Assembly: GCF_020520425.1 (NCBI RefSeq)
Contig: NC_079488.1
Location: forward strand, 21,330,247 to 21,394,246
Origin: Spinacia oleracea
Taxonomy: Eukaryota; Streptophyta; Magnoliopsida; Caryophyllales; Amaranthaceae
Length of the DNA stretch: 64,000 nt
Direction of reading: 5' to 3'
Under the pieces are notes generated by a model, which saw only the letters and a program-made list of their open reading frames with translations, was not told the origin of the DNA and did not search any database. This document shows positions 12,688 to 23,778 of the stretch, one piece after another. Each line of letters starts with the position of its first letter. Within the stretch, counting starts at the first letter, position 1. Both the position numbers and the translations under genes were made by a program.

Positions 12688-12959
12688 GGTTGAAATCTGA
12701 ATTTTTTGTGGTGTTTTGAGTTTTTGGTTGAATTTGGGGGTTTGGTGGAGAGTGGAGTAAACTGAAATTGGTTGGGTATAGGTTGTAGAGGATGATGAGA
12801 GGAATATTTTGATGTAAAGTTTGTTGAATTTGGTGGAGATTTGAGGGAGATATGAAAGATTGAAGTTTGTGAGAGTTGGGGTTTAATGGAGGAAGAGAGA
12901 GAAAATAAGGTTGAAGATGAAGAAAAGAATGAGGAAGGTGAGCAGCCCGTGCTTCTTAA

Positions 12960-13310
12960 TCGCTGAAATCGCATTTCGCCCGATCGGGCAGCAGCTCGCC
13001 CGATCGGGCGGTTTTTGATTCTTTCCATTTGATCCTTGCGCACCCGATCGGGCGCTCCTCGCCCGATCCAGATCGGGCGAAATGCAATTGCCTGTATTTT
13101 TCACTTTTCAACCCAGAACACATCTCAACACCCCGTCATCACCAACCGCCCGATCGGGCGGAAGTTCGCCCGATCGGGCATTTGACTCGCCTTTTGTGTC
13201 GATCGGGCAACCGTCGCCCGCTCGGGAGATTTTCCAACATTTTCCTTGAATCGACACGCGCCTGATCGGGCGCTCCTCGCCCGATCCGGATCGGGCGATT
13301 CGCAGGCTTC
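12960..13310 (-). repeat. Clustered CGCCCGATCGGGCG palindromes
   Basis: About ten copies of a GCCCGATCGGGC-type palindrome lie in four groups, usually in pairs 8-12 bp apart (about 12977-13011, 13042-13080, 13146-13240, 13260-13300). Each is self-complementary, and neighbouring copies can also pair. The same motif recurs in this element's LTR at about 22495-22670. Short ORFs here translate the repeat (RPIG, PDRA, ARSG) and are not genes. Confidence 0.85.
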
Positions 13311-13643
13311 TCCGTTTCAGCTTTTGTTCCACTTTTTCGAACTTGGAGCTTAGACCTGCACAGCATTAAACACCCAAACCGTAAAATACCCTCTTCTCGC
13401 CTCTCCAATACCAAAGACTACACTGAATCACACACTTGATCAAAAATTATACTAAAACACACAAAACGAAGCATAAAGTACACTACGGAAAGCAATAAAT
13501 TGATAGTTAAGTACTCATCCCCTATTAGATTGGTGTAATGTCCCCATTACACAATCTCAATTTATGCACAGACAACGAAAGGAAGGGGATGAGAGCCACG
13601 ACAACTCATCGAATGGGGGCACCAAAGATGGTGCCATCTGGTG

Positions 13644-15970
13644 TCAAATCAATTGCCTTGGATGGGCTATGTGGCGCGGGAAGTGACAGACCACGACCCC
13701 GATCATGATACGGTGCCCACCGCTCACCGAGCTTTCGGCCTTTCGGGTCTCAGCATCATCAAATCGTGCCTCCTTTCGAACCAATGCCAAAGAGTTCATA
13801 CTCCGATCACCTCCACCTGCAAAACAATTTGAAACATGCGCTTTTTCCGAAGGATTGTTGGAGTTAGTATGAGTCAATTTAGTATTAAAATAATCATTAG
13901 AAACATTGACTCCAAAACATGACTCCTCTACCATAGGGCTCTTAGCAACATGGGTTAAATTGAAAGTAACCTTAATTGTCATCCCCCACATTTAAGGTCA
14001 GCTTGCCATTCTTGACATCTATGATTGCCCCCTCAGTGTGTAGGAAAGGTCGACCTAAAATAATAGGAATCTGTCTGTCCTCTTCCATGTCCAACACAAC
14101 AAATTCAACAGGGATAAAAAATTTACCTACTCTAACAGGCACATCTTCTAGAACACCTAGGGGGTATTTTACAGATCTATCAGCCATTTGCAGAGTTATG
14201 TTGGTAACTTTTAAATCACCCATGTTCAACTTAGTACATACAGACAGGGGTATGACACTAACACTGGCACCTAAATCACATAAGGCTTTGTCAATAAAAA
14301 GGTTGCCAATATTACACGGGATAGAGAAACTCCCAGGGTCCTTTAACTTGGGTGGAGACTTATTTTGTAGTAAGGCACTGCACTCTTCAGTGAATGCAAC
14401 AGTCTCCACCTCACTAAATGCTCTCTTCCTAGTCAAGATGTCTTTCATGTATTTAGCATATGCAGGTACTTGAGTAATTAATTAAGTGAAAGGAACTGTT
14501 ACCTGCAGATTCTTTACCACTTCTAAGAACTTACCAAACTGCTTGTCTAGCTTGTTCTTTAGCTGACGGTGAGGGAAGGGAAGTTTGATAGGTGGAACTT
14601 GTATCTCAACTTTCTTCTCAACCCGTGTGCTAGCCTCCTTCTCTTTGACCACCTTCTCACTTTCCTCTGGCACAGCACCACTGGCAGGTACTCCAACCTC
14701 TTCTTCAATAGTCATAGGCGGCCCATCATACTCATATACACTCCGCAAAGTGACAACATTTACAGACTCTCTGGTCACAGGCTGTGAAGGGAGTTGACCT
14801 TTGGGTCTCTCTGCAAGAGTAGTAGCCATTTGTGCCAACTGTTTATCCATGATCTTGTTACGAGCAGTGAGGGCATCGATTTTGGCATCCTTTTCGCTCA
14901 GAGACCTCTGCAATTACAACATCATATTCCTCATCTCTACAAGCATGGGATCAGGCTATGTGGGTTGAGGTTGTGGAGGAAAACCAGGTGGTCCACTAGG
15001 TTGCGGGTTATAGTTACTCCGCGGTTGGTATGACTGTTGTGGTGGCGGTTGGTACTTTTGTTGTGGTGGTGGAGGGTGTTGAATCTGATGGGGGTTCTGG
15101 ACATTAGTACTCCTATATGATAGTAGGGGGTTGGTTTTATACCCCTCGTTGTAAGAGTTTGAGTACGGATTGTTCTGCTTGTAGGACTGGAATGCATTGC
15201 ATTGTTCGATAGAGCTCCGGCATTCCTATGCATATTGGCCTTGCATCCCACAACTATTACAGACATTGGCAGATTGGGCACTCATTGCAGCGACACTAGC
15301 ATGTTGGGTGGATTGGGAGGATGCGATCTGTATATTATCTAGCTTGTGATGTAAGGCAGTTAGCTGAGCAGTAAGTTGTTCAATAGAATTCATCTCATGC
15401 TTAACACCCCGGTCGGCAAAACCTCTAGGATTCCCATATTGGGCACTATGGATGGCCATCTCCTTAATCACCTCTAAAGCTCTAGGCACCTCCAGTTGCA
15501 TAAATCTCCCACTGGCAGCTGAATCCAAAAGACACCTAGACTCATTACCTAGACCATTATAGAACTGCTGAACCAGGAACCAGTCATCCAAACCATGGTG
15601 CGGGCACTCTCTTTGCAAGTCCTTGAATCTCTCCCAAACTTCGAACAAACTCTCATCTTCTTGTTGAGAGATACCTAATATCTGACCCCTCAGACGAGCT
15701 ATCTTCTCAGGTGGGAAATATTTAACATAGAACGCAAGGGCTAAGGAATTCCAATCGGTGATTTTCATAGCTGCGCGGTTGAGACTGTTAATCCATAGCT
15801 TTGCCTTCCCACTCAATGAAAATGGAAAGAGTATGTCCATAGTCTGCTCCGGTGTTAAATTCTTCTGCTTAATGGTGGCACAATACTGAATGAAAGACTG
15901 AATATGGAGATTAGGATCTTCACCCTTTTCCCCACCGAATTGGTGTCTCTCAATCATGTTTATCAGCTGG
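13644..15970 (-). pseudogene. Athila-like gag (C-terminal part) and protease, broken
   Basis: Minus-strand frames give a retrotransposon gag domain (15226-15970; GEDPNLHIQSF, WERFKDLQRECPHHG, FYNGLG). A zinc knuckle (CNSC...EC) follows, interrupted by TAG at 15226 and lacking its His. A Pro/Gln-rich linker and a coiled segment (14482-14913) come next. The retropepsin (13972-14448) has DLGASVSVIP in place of the usual D-S/T-G. Several stops and a frameshift after the protease (about 13975) disable it. The frame continues to 13644 and then meets unrelated DNA where RT should begin. The gag N-terminus is on the far side of the nested element (21200-21491). Confidence 0.85.
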
Positions 15971-16438
15971 TGATGTGGCAAAAAATAATTGGACATCGTG
16001 TCCCAATGATAGCTTGACACATGTCCTCCATAAATGGCACGAAGGCCCAACTTGTTTGACAGGCCCAATCCTAAAAAGGCACCTTAAAGCCCTTTATTTC
16101 AAAACGCACCAGATAAGGACACATGTCTTCATCTCTAAAGATCAGCCAGTCATATAACTAGGGTTTTTGGACACTTCCCAAAAACCCTAGCCCTATATAT
16201 AGTCCAATTCCCAAGGTAAAAGGGGCAATGAATTCATTCCCACCAACCTAAAACTATCTTTGCTCTGCCTTCTCTCTACAAATTACTTATCTCTCTAGCT
16301 TATAATTACTTAAGCATCGGAGGGAATATTCCTACGGGAATATTCTTGTTTTGCAGGTTGCCAGAAATTCGAGCCAGGTCATACTTGATACCTCCGAGGA
16401 ACGCATGCCACGTCAGCACCGTAAAAGATCCCACAACA
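15971..16438 (+). repeat. 5' LTR of the pol-less element
   Basis: TGATGTGGC...CCCACAACA. It has a TATA box (TATATATAG) at 16194-16202, a telo-box hairpin just upstream, and a hairpin after CATCGGAGGG (16324-16345) followed by TTGTTTTGCAG. Confidence 0.9.
16158..16190 (+). promoter_or_regulatory. Telo-box inverted repeat next to the LTR TATA box
   Basis: CTAGGGTTTTTGG, seven bases, CCAAAAACCCTAG is a perfect 13-bp stem. AAACCCTA is the plant telo-box. The stem ends four bases before the TATATATAG box. The same hairpin is present in the other LTR near 20920-20950. A promoter role is inferred from position. Confidence 0.7.
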
Positions 16439-16469
16439 TTTGGCGCCATCTGTGGGGAGGTACAGTAAC

Positions 16470-16508
16470 ATGGTCGATCAACAACCTGACGTTGAAGCCG
16501 AACAATAA
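16470..16508 (+). pseudogene. Vestigial gag start (12 codons)
   Basis: The first ATG after the PBS opens MVDQQPDVEAEQ and then stops. It occupies the position where the related Tat element starts its polyprotein (MVNDVV...). It appears to be all that remains of gag. Confidence 0.5.
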
Positions 16509-16574
16509 ATTGGCTCAAGTGATCGACCTCCTCGAGGGAGGGGTCCACGCACTCGTCACCAAGGCGCCTTATCA

Positions 16575-17375
16575 TGCCGCCATCCGGACTTGCTCGTCAC
16601 CAAGGCGCCTCATCAAGCCGCCATCGGGACTTGCTCGTCACCAAGGCGCCTCATCAAGCCGCCTTGTCCAAACTCCTTGTCAGGACTTGCAAGCTCCCGT
16701 CAAGACTTGCAAGCTCCCCATCGGGACTTACTCCCTCCATCCGGACTTGCTCGTCACCAAGGCGCCTCATCAAGCCGCCTCGTCCAAACTCCTTGTCAGG
16801 ACTTGCAAGCTCCCGTCAAGACTTGCAAGCTCCCCATCGGGACTTACTCCCTCCATCCGGACTTGCTCTTCACCAAGGCGCCTCATCAAGCCGCCATCGG
16901 GACTTGCTCGTCACCAAGGCGCCTCATCAAGCCGCCTTGTCCAAACTCCTTGTCAAGACTTGCAAGCTCCCGTCAAGACTTGCAAGCTCCCCATCGGGAC
17001 TTACTCCCTCCATCCGGACTTGCTCGTCACCAAGGCGCCTCATCAAGCCGCCATCGGGACTTGCGCGTCACCAAGGCGCCTCATCAAGCCGCCTTGTCCA
17101 AACTCCTTGCCAGGACTTGCAAGCTCCCGTCAAGACTTGCAAGCTCCCCATCGGGACTTACTCCCTCCATCCGGACTTGCTCGTCACCAAGGCGCCTCAT
17201 CAAGCCGCCATCGGGACTTGCTCGTCACCAAGGCGCCTCATCAAGCCGCCTTGTCCAAACTCCTTGTCAAGACTTGCAAGCTCCCGTCAAGACTTGCAAG
17301 CTCCCCATCGGGACTTACTCCCTCATGGACTTGCTCCCCGTCGGGACTTGCTCGTCACCAAGGCGCCACTGGACA
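16575..17375 (+). repeat. Satellite-like tandem array 1
   Basis: The core is a 41-bp unit (GGACTTGCTCGTCACCAAGG + CGCCTCATCAAGCCGCCATCG). It is combined with a GACTTGCAAGCTCC block into larger units of about 156 or 116 bp; the difference is about one 41-mer. Because 41 is not a multiple of three and the unit lacks stops, all three plus frames stay open and encode shuffled versions of the same peptides. They are not treated as genes. Confidence 0.9.
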
Positions 17376-18545
17376 TTTGCTCATGCAGTATTAGGTTGGC
17401 AGTAAATGTGGAGCTCCCCTAATGTACCGCCAAGTAATCACCATCAAAGACCAAGCAAATATGGAGCTCGTCCACCATGAAATAGCAGCGTCCATGGTAT
17501 AAATCATCGCCTAGGTTGTAACCTTTTTATGGGCTTCATCAAATACAACAAGCTACCTTGTAATGATCAAAAAGTGAAAAGCCGAACAAGTGGTATAATT
17601 TGTAAATCACACCGCAAGCAAGCATGTCACTGCTTCGATCTCGACTCGTCAAAAATCAACGGAAAACACTTAAGCTATAAGTATGGACGTCTAGGAGTAA
17701 ATAAGGACGAAGCTCTTGTGCTGACACTCCACTACAAGAAACTAGCAAGGTTTTTTGTTCTATAACACCTGCGACATTGCCGGCGTCTCTCTATTATTAC
17801 TCTCAAGCATGTCGTCCCTCTTATCTTTAGTTGCGGCGGAAGACGCGATGATGGCTGTGGTGGTGGTCAAGGCCGTGGAGGTTCACAGCCATCAAGCATC
17901 AGGTTTTTAATGAAGGCAAGTTAGAATGCGACTGCCGATGTCAGCTTAATCTCCAAAATGAAGAAACTTCAGTTGACGGCTTCATCATCAACGACCAAGG
18001 CTCAACCGCTACGGAGTCACAAGCCATTGGTGTTACCAAAACGGTCGGGCTTGGTACTTCTGAAATGAGGTACATGTGTTGTGAGAGCTAATCACTTCCT
18101 CGTCCAACTTTATAACAAAGACTTTCATCACTAAGATTCTCAAGCATGAGACACGGCATATATCATGTCGCTCAATCATGGAGAGTTCATTTGACGGGCC
18201 TTAGACCATGAGAGAGTCCATCACCACTTCTTATTACGACACACATTAGTTGACGGGTCGTTTAAGTTGTTCATTTTGGGGCATACTAGGCTGCAAGCTA
18301 AAAATTATTTGCCTTGGAAAAATGAACAACTATGAAATAAAGAAGCAAACATGTGGGTTACGTTTAAATGACGACCGTTATCCAATCATCATTACCTTGA
18401 TGATACCTGCTTGAAGAAATCAAGTCATGGTGCGAGGCCGCCTTACCAGTACCTCAAAATTGCAAAGTAAAACAAGAATTTTCTAGGCTACATTACCAAG
18501 TAGTTCATACTTTGTGGAATATACATTACTTAGCTCCCAGTCAGG
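17376..18545 (+). other. Unique spacer between the arrays
   Basis: No retrotransposon domain is recognisable. A 78-codon frame at 17529-17765 has no family resemblance. The stretch separates two arrays that share the GACTTGCAAGCTCC block. Confidence 0.5.
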
Positions 18546-18945
18546 AAGCCTAACTCCTTGTCAGGACTTGCAAGCTCCCCTCAAGACTTGCAAGCTCCCC
18601 ATCGGGACGGACTCCCTCATGGACTTGCTCCCAATAAGGACTTGCTCCTCATCAAGGCCTCTCATCAAGACTTCTCATCAAGGCCTCTCATCAAGACTTT
18701 TCGTCAAGGCGCCTCATCAAGGCCTCTCATCAAGGCCTCTCATAAAGGCCTCTCATCAAGGCCTCTCATCAAGGCCTCTCATCAAGGCCTCTCCTCAAGG
18801 CGCCTCATCAAGGCGCCTCATCAAGACTTCTCGTCAAGGCGCCTCATCAAGGCCTCTCATCAAGGCGCCTCATCAAGACTCCTCGTCAAGGCGCCTCATC
18901 AAGACTCCTCGACGGGACTCCTCGTCAGGACCCCTTGTCAGAACC
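18546..18945 (+). repeat. Satellite-like tandem array 2, 13-bp unit
   Basis: The unit CATCAAGGCCTCT alternates with CATCAAGGCGCCT and CATCAAGACTTCT. It begins after a GACTTGCAAGCTCC block like that of array 1, so it is probably a shorter derivative of the same seed. Confidence 0.85.
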
Positions 18946-19019
18946 TATAAAACCAAACGGCTTACTAAACGCCTACAAATATAGGGGCAAACCCTCCAAA
19001 AAGAACCATCAGGACTAGC

Positions 19020-20075
19020 TCCTCACCAAGGCGCCTCATCAAGCCGCCATCGGGACTTGCTCGTCACCAAGGCGCCTCATCAAGCCGCCTTGTCCAAACT
19101 CCTTGTCAGGACTTGCAAGCTCCCGTCAGGACTTGCAAGCTCCCCATCGGGACTTACTCCCGCCATCCGGACTTGCTCGTCACCAAGGCGCCTCATCAAG
19201 CCGCCATCGGGACTTGCTCGTCACCAAGGCTCCTCATCAAGCCGCCTCGTCCAAACTTCTTGTCAGGACTTGCAAGCTCCCGTCAAGACTTGCAAGCTCC
19301 CCATCGGGACTTACTCCCTCATGGACTTGCTCCCCATCGGGACTTGCTCGTCACCAAGGCGCCTCATCAAGCCGCCATCCGGACTTGCTCGTCATCAAGG
19401 CGCCTCATCAAGCCGCCATCGGGACTTGCTCGTCACCAAGGCGCCTCATCAAGCCGCCTTGTCCAAACTCCTTGTCAGGACTTGCAAGCTCCCGTCAAGA
19501 CTTGCAAGCTCCCCATCGGGACTTACTCCCTCATGGACTTGCTCCCCATCGGGACTTACTCGTCACCAAGGCGCCTCATCAAGCCACCATCCGGACTTGC
19601 TCGTCACCAAGGCGCCTCATCAAGCCGCCATCGGGACTTGCTCGTCACCAAGGCGCTTCATCAACCCGCCTTGTCCAAACTCCTTGTCAGGACTTGCAAG
19701 CTCCCGTCAAGACTTGCAAGCTCCCCATCGGGACTTACTCCCTCCATCGGGACTTGCTCGTCACCAAGGCGCCTCATCAAGCCGCCATCGGGACTTGCTC
19801 GTCAACAAGGCGCCTCATCAAGCCGCCTTGTCCAAACTCCTTGTCAGGACTTGCAAGCTCCCATCAAGACTTGCAAGCTCCCCATCGGGACTTCAATCCC
19901 TCATGGACTTGCTCCCCATCGGGACTTGCTTGTCACCAAGGCGCTTCATCAAGCCGCCTCGTCCAAACTCCTTGTCAGGACTTGCAAGCTCCCCTCAAGA
20001 CTTGCAAGCTCCCCATCGGGACTTACTCCCTCATGGACTTGCTCCCCATCGGGACTTGCTCCCGTCATGACTCAA
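19020..20075 (+). repeat. Satellite-like tandem array 3
   Basis: It has the same composition as array 1 (41-mers plus GACTTGCAAGCTCC blocks), with 'CTCATGGACTTGCTCCCCATCGG' inserts. Three overlapping plus-strand frames of about 320-340 codons remain open for the same reason as in array 1. Confidence 0.9.
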
Positions 20076-20731
20076 TAAAGATAGTCAATCAATATCGACG
20101 CCTTCTCATAGATGGTGTCAGAAAAGACTAATCGGTTGACGGCCTAAGAAGTGGCCTAGATTAGCGCCCCAAATTAGATTGATCACCTAAAACACTAGGG
20201 TTACAGTCCACATATGGGCAACAAAATTCATTTCCAAAAAACCAGCATATGACTGAAAATGGATGAATACATAAAAAGTGCACAGAAGGCACAATAAAAA
20301 AGTGCACAGAAGGCACGGAATTTCCTACATGCGCACACAGCGCGAAAACCAAAATAAAGAGTGCCAAAAAGCACCAATGTTAATACAAAGCGCTGGCGCC
20401 GCGAAAACCAACAGTCAAAGAAAAGGTTAAGGACCAGGAGCGGTCAAACTACCATCCTGGACGCCCAGCTCGACGGAGGAAATCACTTCTTCTTCCTCCA
20501 CGTCTTCCTCCTCCCAATCAGGACTTGCAAGCTCCTATATTGACTTGCAAACTCCCATCATGACACATGACTAGCCACATGTTAGATCCCAAGTTTCTCT
20601 CTAAATATGCCCAAGTTGAGTCGCAACTGACAAAATTTTGCCTCCCGCCATAAAGTACTAGTTGAGTCGCTCATTAAATTTTCAAAGGCGACTTACCTTG
20701 TAAAAAAGATAAGACCCCTTTGAGGGGCAAA
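20076..20731 (+). other. 3' internal region of the pol-less element
   Basis: It is non-coding as far as can be seen. It holds a short direct repeat (AAAAGTGCACAGAAGGCAC twice near 20275-20316) and ends in the polypurine tract TTTGAGGGGCAAA before the 3' LTR. Confidence 0.55.
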
Positions 20732-21199
20732 TGATGTGGCAAAAAATAATTGGACATCGTGTTCCAATGATAGCTTGACACATGTCCTCCATAAATGGCA
20801 CGAAGGCCCAACTTGTTTGACAGGCCCAATCCTAAAAAGGCACCTTAAAGCCCTTTATTTCAAAACGCACCAGATAAGGACACATGTCTTCATCTCTAAA
20901 GATTAGCCAGTCATATAACTAGGGTTTTTGGACACTTCCCAAAAACCCTAGCCCTATATATAGTCCAATTCCCAAGGTAAAAGGGGCAATGAATTCATTC
21001 CCACCAACCTAAAACTATCTTTGCTCTGCCTTCTCTCTACAAATTACTTATCTCTCTAGCTTATACTTACTTAAGCATCGGAGGGAATATTCCTACGGGA
21101 ATATTCTTGTTTTGCAGGTTGCCAGAAATTCGAGCCAGGTCATACTTGATACCTCCGAGGAACGCGTGCCACGTCAGCACCGTAAAAGATCCCACAACA
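20732..21199 (+). repeat. 3' LTR of the pol-less element
   Basis: 468 bp, the same termini as the 5' LTR and about four substitutions from it (roughly 0.9%). Confidence 0.9.
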
Positions 21200-21491
21200 G
21201 CCGGGGTTCGATCTTAAAATTCTCGACCGCAATGGAAGGCATGATTGCCTTGGGAAGCATAGACAGACTTGGTTTAGAATAGTCTGTAAGCCTTGGCACA
21301 AGTGGGGGTGGCGGTGGTGGTGCTTGGTCACCCATCTCTGAATCTGTATGGAATAGATTGCTAATCAGATAGTCGGATTCAGAGTCAGAATAGTCTCTTA
21401 ACTGTTCAACGAATCTACGCCGTCTACGAAAGGTCCGTTCAGGTTCAGGATCGAACGAAGTCAGATCGCTGGTATGGACAGTCCTGGGCAT
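21200..21491 (-). pseudogene. Athila-like gag N-terminal segment
   Basis: The minus-strand frame from ATG 21491 begins MPRTVHTSDLTSF. It has an acidic Ser/Asp stretch, a Pro run and NFKIEP immediately before the nested element. It is the missing front of the gag at 13644-15970; the frame resumes across the insertion after allowing for the 5-bp duplication. The PBS lies about 120 bp upstream. Confidence 0.75.
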
Positions 21492-21612
21492 AAACAAGCA
21501 AAAACTAGAAAACAGTCGTGAGATCCGATCTCAAGGAACGGGGGTTCCTTGAGAGGTAAAGTAACAAACAATAATCTAGAAATAACAATTAATAACAGAA
21601 AATAAAACCGTT

Positions 21613-21630
21613 TCCCCGGCAACGGCGCCA
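21613..21630 (-). other. Athila-like primer-binding site
   Basis: On the minus strand TGGCGCCGTTGCCGGGGA lies five bases after the LTR end. This is the classic plant Athila/Tat-type PBS, and it fixes the LTR boundary and element orientation. Confidence 0.85.
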
Positions 21631-21635
21631 AAATT

Positions 21636-22975
21636 TGACAGGCTAAATCGCACTCCTATCAAAGATAAACCTAACGTTCACCAACTAAAAATATAGCAAG
21701 GGAAGCAGGGATCGTATCCACAGGGAAACAGGCGTTCTTTCTACTATTAAATTACTAATCTAGACTACTGGTAACAAGTAATCAAATCGGAAAATAACAA
21801 TATTAAAGGAATCTAGGGCAGCGGTTCACCATAAATGCAGACCGGGATTGGACAACGGACAATAACAATCAATTAACAATCATAACTAGGAAAACATGCA
21901 TCTCTCGAATCTTATGAATTCATTAGGATAGAACAACTAGCGGGCTCTCGCTATGTACTAGAAATAATTCCTATCTAATAGCCACAGACCAAAAACATCA
22001 GATTTATACCTCTCGGCGCATAATCTAAGGTTAATCAAACTCAAATCAAAATAGTCCGGCCGAACAAAATTCACGAGCAATAATAATAAGCTATAGAAAT
22101 TATAATCAATCAATCAATAGTCAAGTCCACATATAATCCCAATCATGCATTCATGGATCCCCTAAACCCTAGAAATTAAACTACTCACTCATGATAATAA
22201 ATAACAAAGCAATTGACATAATAGAAAACATGATCAAAGCAATAAGATAAATTAAAGCAAGAAACAATACCAACTTGAAGAACGATGAAATAATAAAGCT
22301 TGAATCTTTGATTAAAATTAAAACTAAGTGTTTGGAGAAAAAATAGAGAACTCAATAATAAAACTAAGTTATTCAAAAACTAAATTAAAAGGTGTCCTAC
22401 AAAATAATCAAGGCTAGCTTATATAGTTTGCCCAAAAATAACATAAAAAACGGAAATAAACCACGCGAAATACTGTTGGAGGTTGGCCGACGCTTTGCCC
22501 TATCGGGCGAATTGCTCGACAGTCGGCCCGATCGGGCGGTTTGCAAAAGGTTGAAATCAGATTCTAATGGGCGCCAGATCCGGACCGGGCGAACCGCGCC
22601 CGATCGGGCGCGTGTAGATGGCTTCACTTCTCTTTTAATTCCGCCCGATGGTCGCATTTCGCCCTCAGCTCACAGGGCGATTTGCAATCCTCAATATCCT
22701 TCGCCCATATTACCGAGTCTAATTCTCGGGGCTCAACCATAAGCATCTAAGGCTCCCGAAAGTCGACGATAAAGGTCCCAAACTTCCTCGGGCTCGTGTA
22801 GTGGCCTAAATCAACACGAAACGGGTCTAAAAAGACCAATTTCTCATAATTGAACCTGAAACTCAAGGCACACTAAATAACACATATTAGTACTAAAAAT
22901 GGCTCCTAAGAGCTCATTTGACACAAAAAAGTACTAAGGGACGGGGGTGAAACACTATATAAAACACACATATCA
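21636..22975 (-). mobile_element. 5' LTR of the Athila-like element
   Basis: About 1340 bp. On the minus strand it starts TGATATGTGTG and ends CCTGTCA. It includes CCACAGGGAA-type sequence (near 21718) common in plant Gypsy LTRs and several GCCCGATCGGGC palindromes (22495-22670). The right edge abuts F-box coding sequence at 22976, so GGGTG (22976-22980) is the predicted target duplication. Confidence 0.8.
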
Positions 22976-23725
22976 GGGTGGAGGTAGATATTTCATTAAC
23001 GTCGTTGCCTCTAAATTTGAATGATTACATGCATTGATGTCGCAATATCCAGTTACTCCGTCCGCATACAAGAATATGATTTGTGAACCCCAACGCACAA
23101 CATCCTTAACACATGCTTCTATATGTATCTCCCTAGTTATAACCGAAGTCCATACTAGATCACCTGGCTTTGCATACGTTATGATTCCATTAGGTTGGCC
23201 AGGAATTGTTATAAGAATATAATCACCTCCTCTATCGTCGACTTGAATGACAAGCACCCTTTCCAAGAAAACACCTCTTAATTCATAAAAATCCATATCA
23301 TCTTTCTCAGGAAAATCCTCATACCCGGGCATGGTCGATAGATGAGGTAGGGGAATACGAGTTTTGGTTAGTGGGTTAAACATATACAAGTCTTGGTTAA
23401 GATCAAGAGTCACAATCCAACCACAAGAGGAACCCCAACATCTAGCCCCAAAAGTTTGAGGGAGTTTTAATTGGTAACATCTTTGGTTATTTGGACAAAA
23501 TATATTCCTAGAGAAGTTAGGGTTATCTTTGGTGTTCTCTGGCAGCATTAACAATGGCATACTCTTGTTCCACATCTTTTTATAGTAAGAATACGCGTAA
23601 TGCCATGAACTACATACCGCAGAAAAATAAATAATGTCTTAAGGAGACTCTAGCTTCAACACTATTTCTCAAAGGATATCAACGGGTAGCGCGGACCAAT
23701 CACAATCACAATCACAATCACCCAT
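22976..23725 (-). pseudogene. F-box/DUF295 protein gene, truncated by Athila-like LTR
   Basis: The coding sequence is highly similar to the first two thirds of the intact gene at 56117-57313. The ATG is at 23725, after which GATTGT is repeated three times (MGDCDCDCDW) where the intact gene has MDNCDW. Two substitutions make stops in the F-box: TGA at 23669-23671 (Gly in the paralogue) and TAA at 23639-23641 (Gln in the paralogue). The frame continues to MKYLPPP and is cut by the LTR at 22975. The C-terminal third should lie beyond the Athila-like element, left of the window. The stops mean the gene is dead independently of the insertion. Confidence 0.9.
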
Positions 23726-23778
23726 GTATCCTGCACTGCAATTATAAAAACATGTTTATAAAAATTCATGGGAAATAC

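Larger units (their letters stand above)
15971..21199 (+). mobile_element. Pol-less Tat-like LTR element with tandem arrays
   Basis: Two 468-bp LTRs (15971-16438 and 20732-21199; about four differences) enclose 4.3 kb. A PBS (TGGCGCCATCTGTGGGGA) and polypurine tract (TGAGGGGCAAA) are in place. The flanks GCTGG (15966-15970) and GCCGG (21200-21204) are a target duplication with one transition. No gag or pol is present apart from a 12-codon start. The interior is mostly three tandem arrays. The LTR layout and PBS resemble the autonomous Tat element at 31804-43390, so that lineage could supply enzymes in trans; this is inference. Confidence 0.9.
11070..22975 (-). mobile_element. Athila-like Gypsy element (host of nested insertions)
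   Basis: On the minus strand the order is LTR (22975 to 21636), PBS, gag start, a nested 5.2-kb element, rest of gag, protease, GC palindrome block and ORF-1-like gene. The left part is cut by the Copia insertion at 11069/11070. Reverse transcriptase, RNase H and integrase are absent between protease (13972) and the ORF-1-like gene (12687). The copy is therefore deleted or belongs to a non-autonomous derivative. Its far LTR and the other half of the F-box gene should be left of the window. Confidence 0.8.

Noticed and set aside
11137..12693. Plus-strand frames opposite the ORF-1-like gene
   Set aside because: No domain; the opposite strand holds the uninterrupted 489-codon frame with family resemblance.
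12684..13414. Frames rich in RPIG/PDRA/ARSG
   Set aside because: They are translations of the GC palindromes and the leader of the ORF-1-like gene.
16575..20075. CRISPR-like array
   Set aside because: Units are contiguous or composite with no constant-length unique spacers, sit between LTRs in a plant genome, and have no cas genes.
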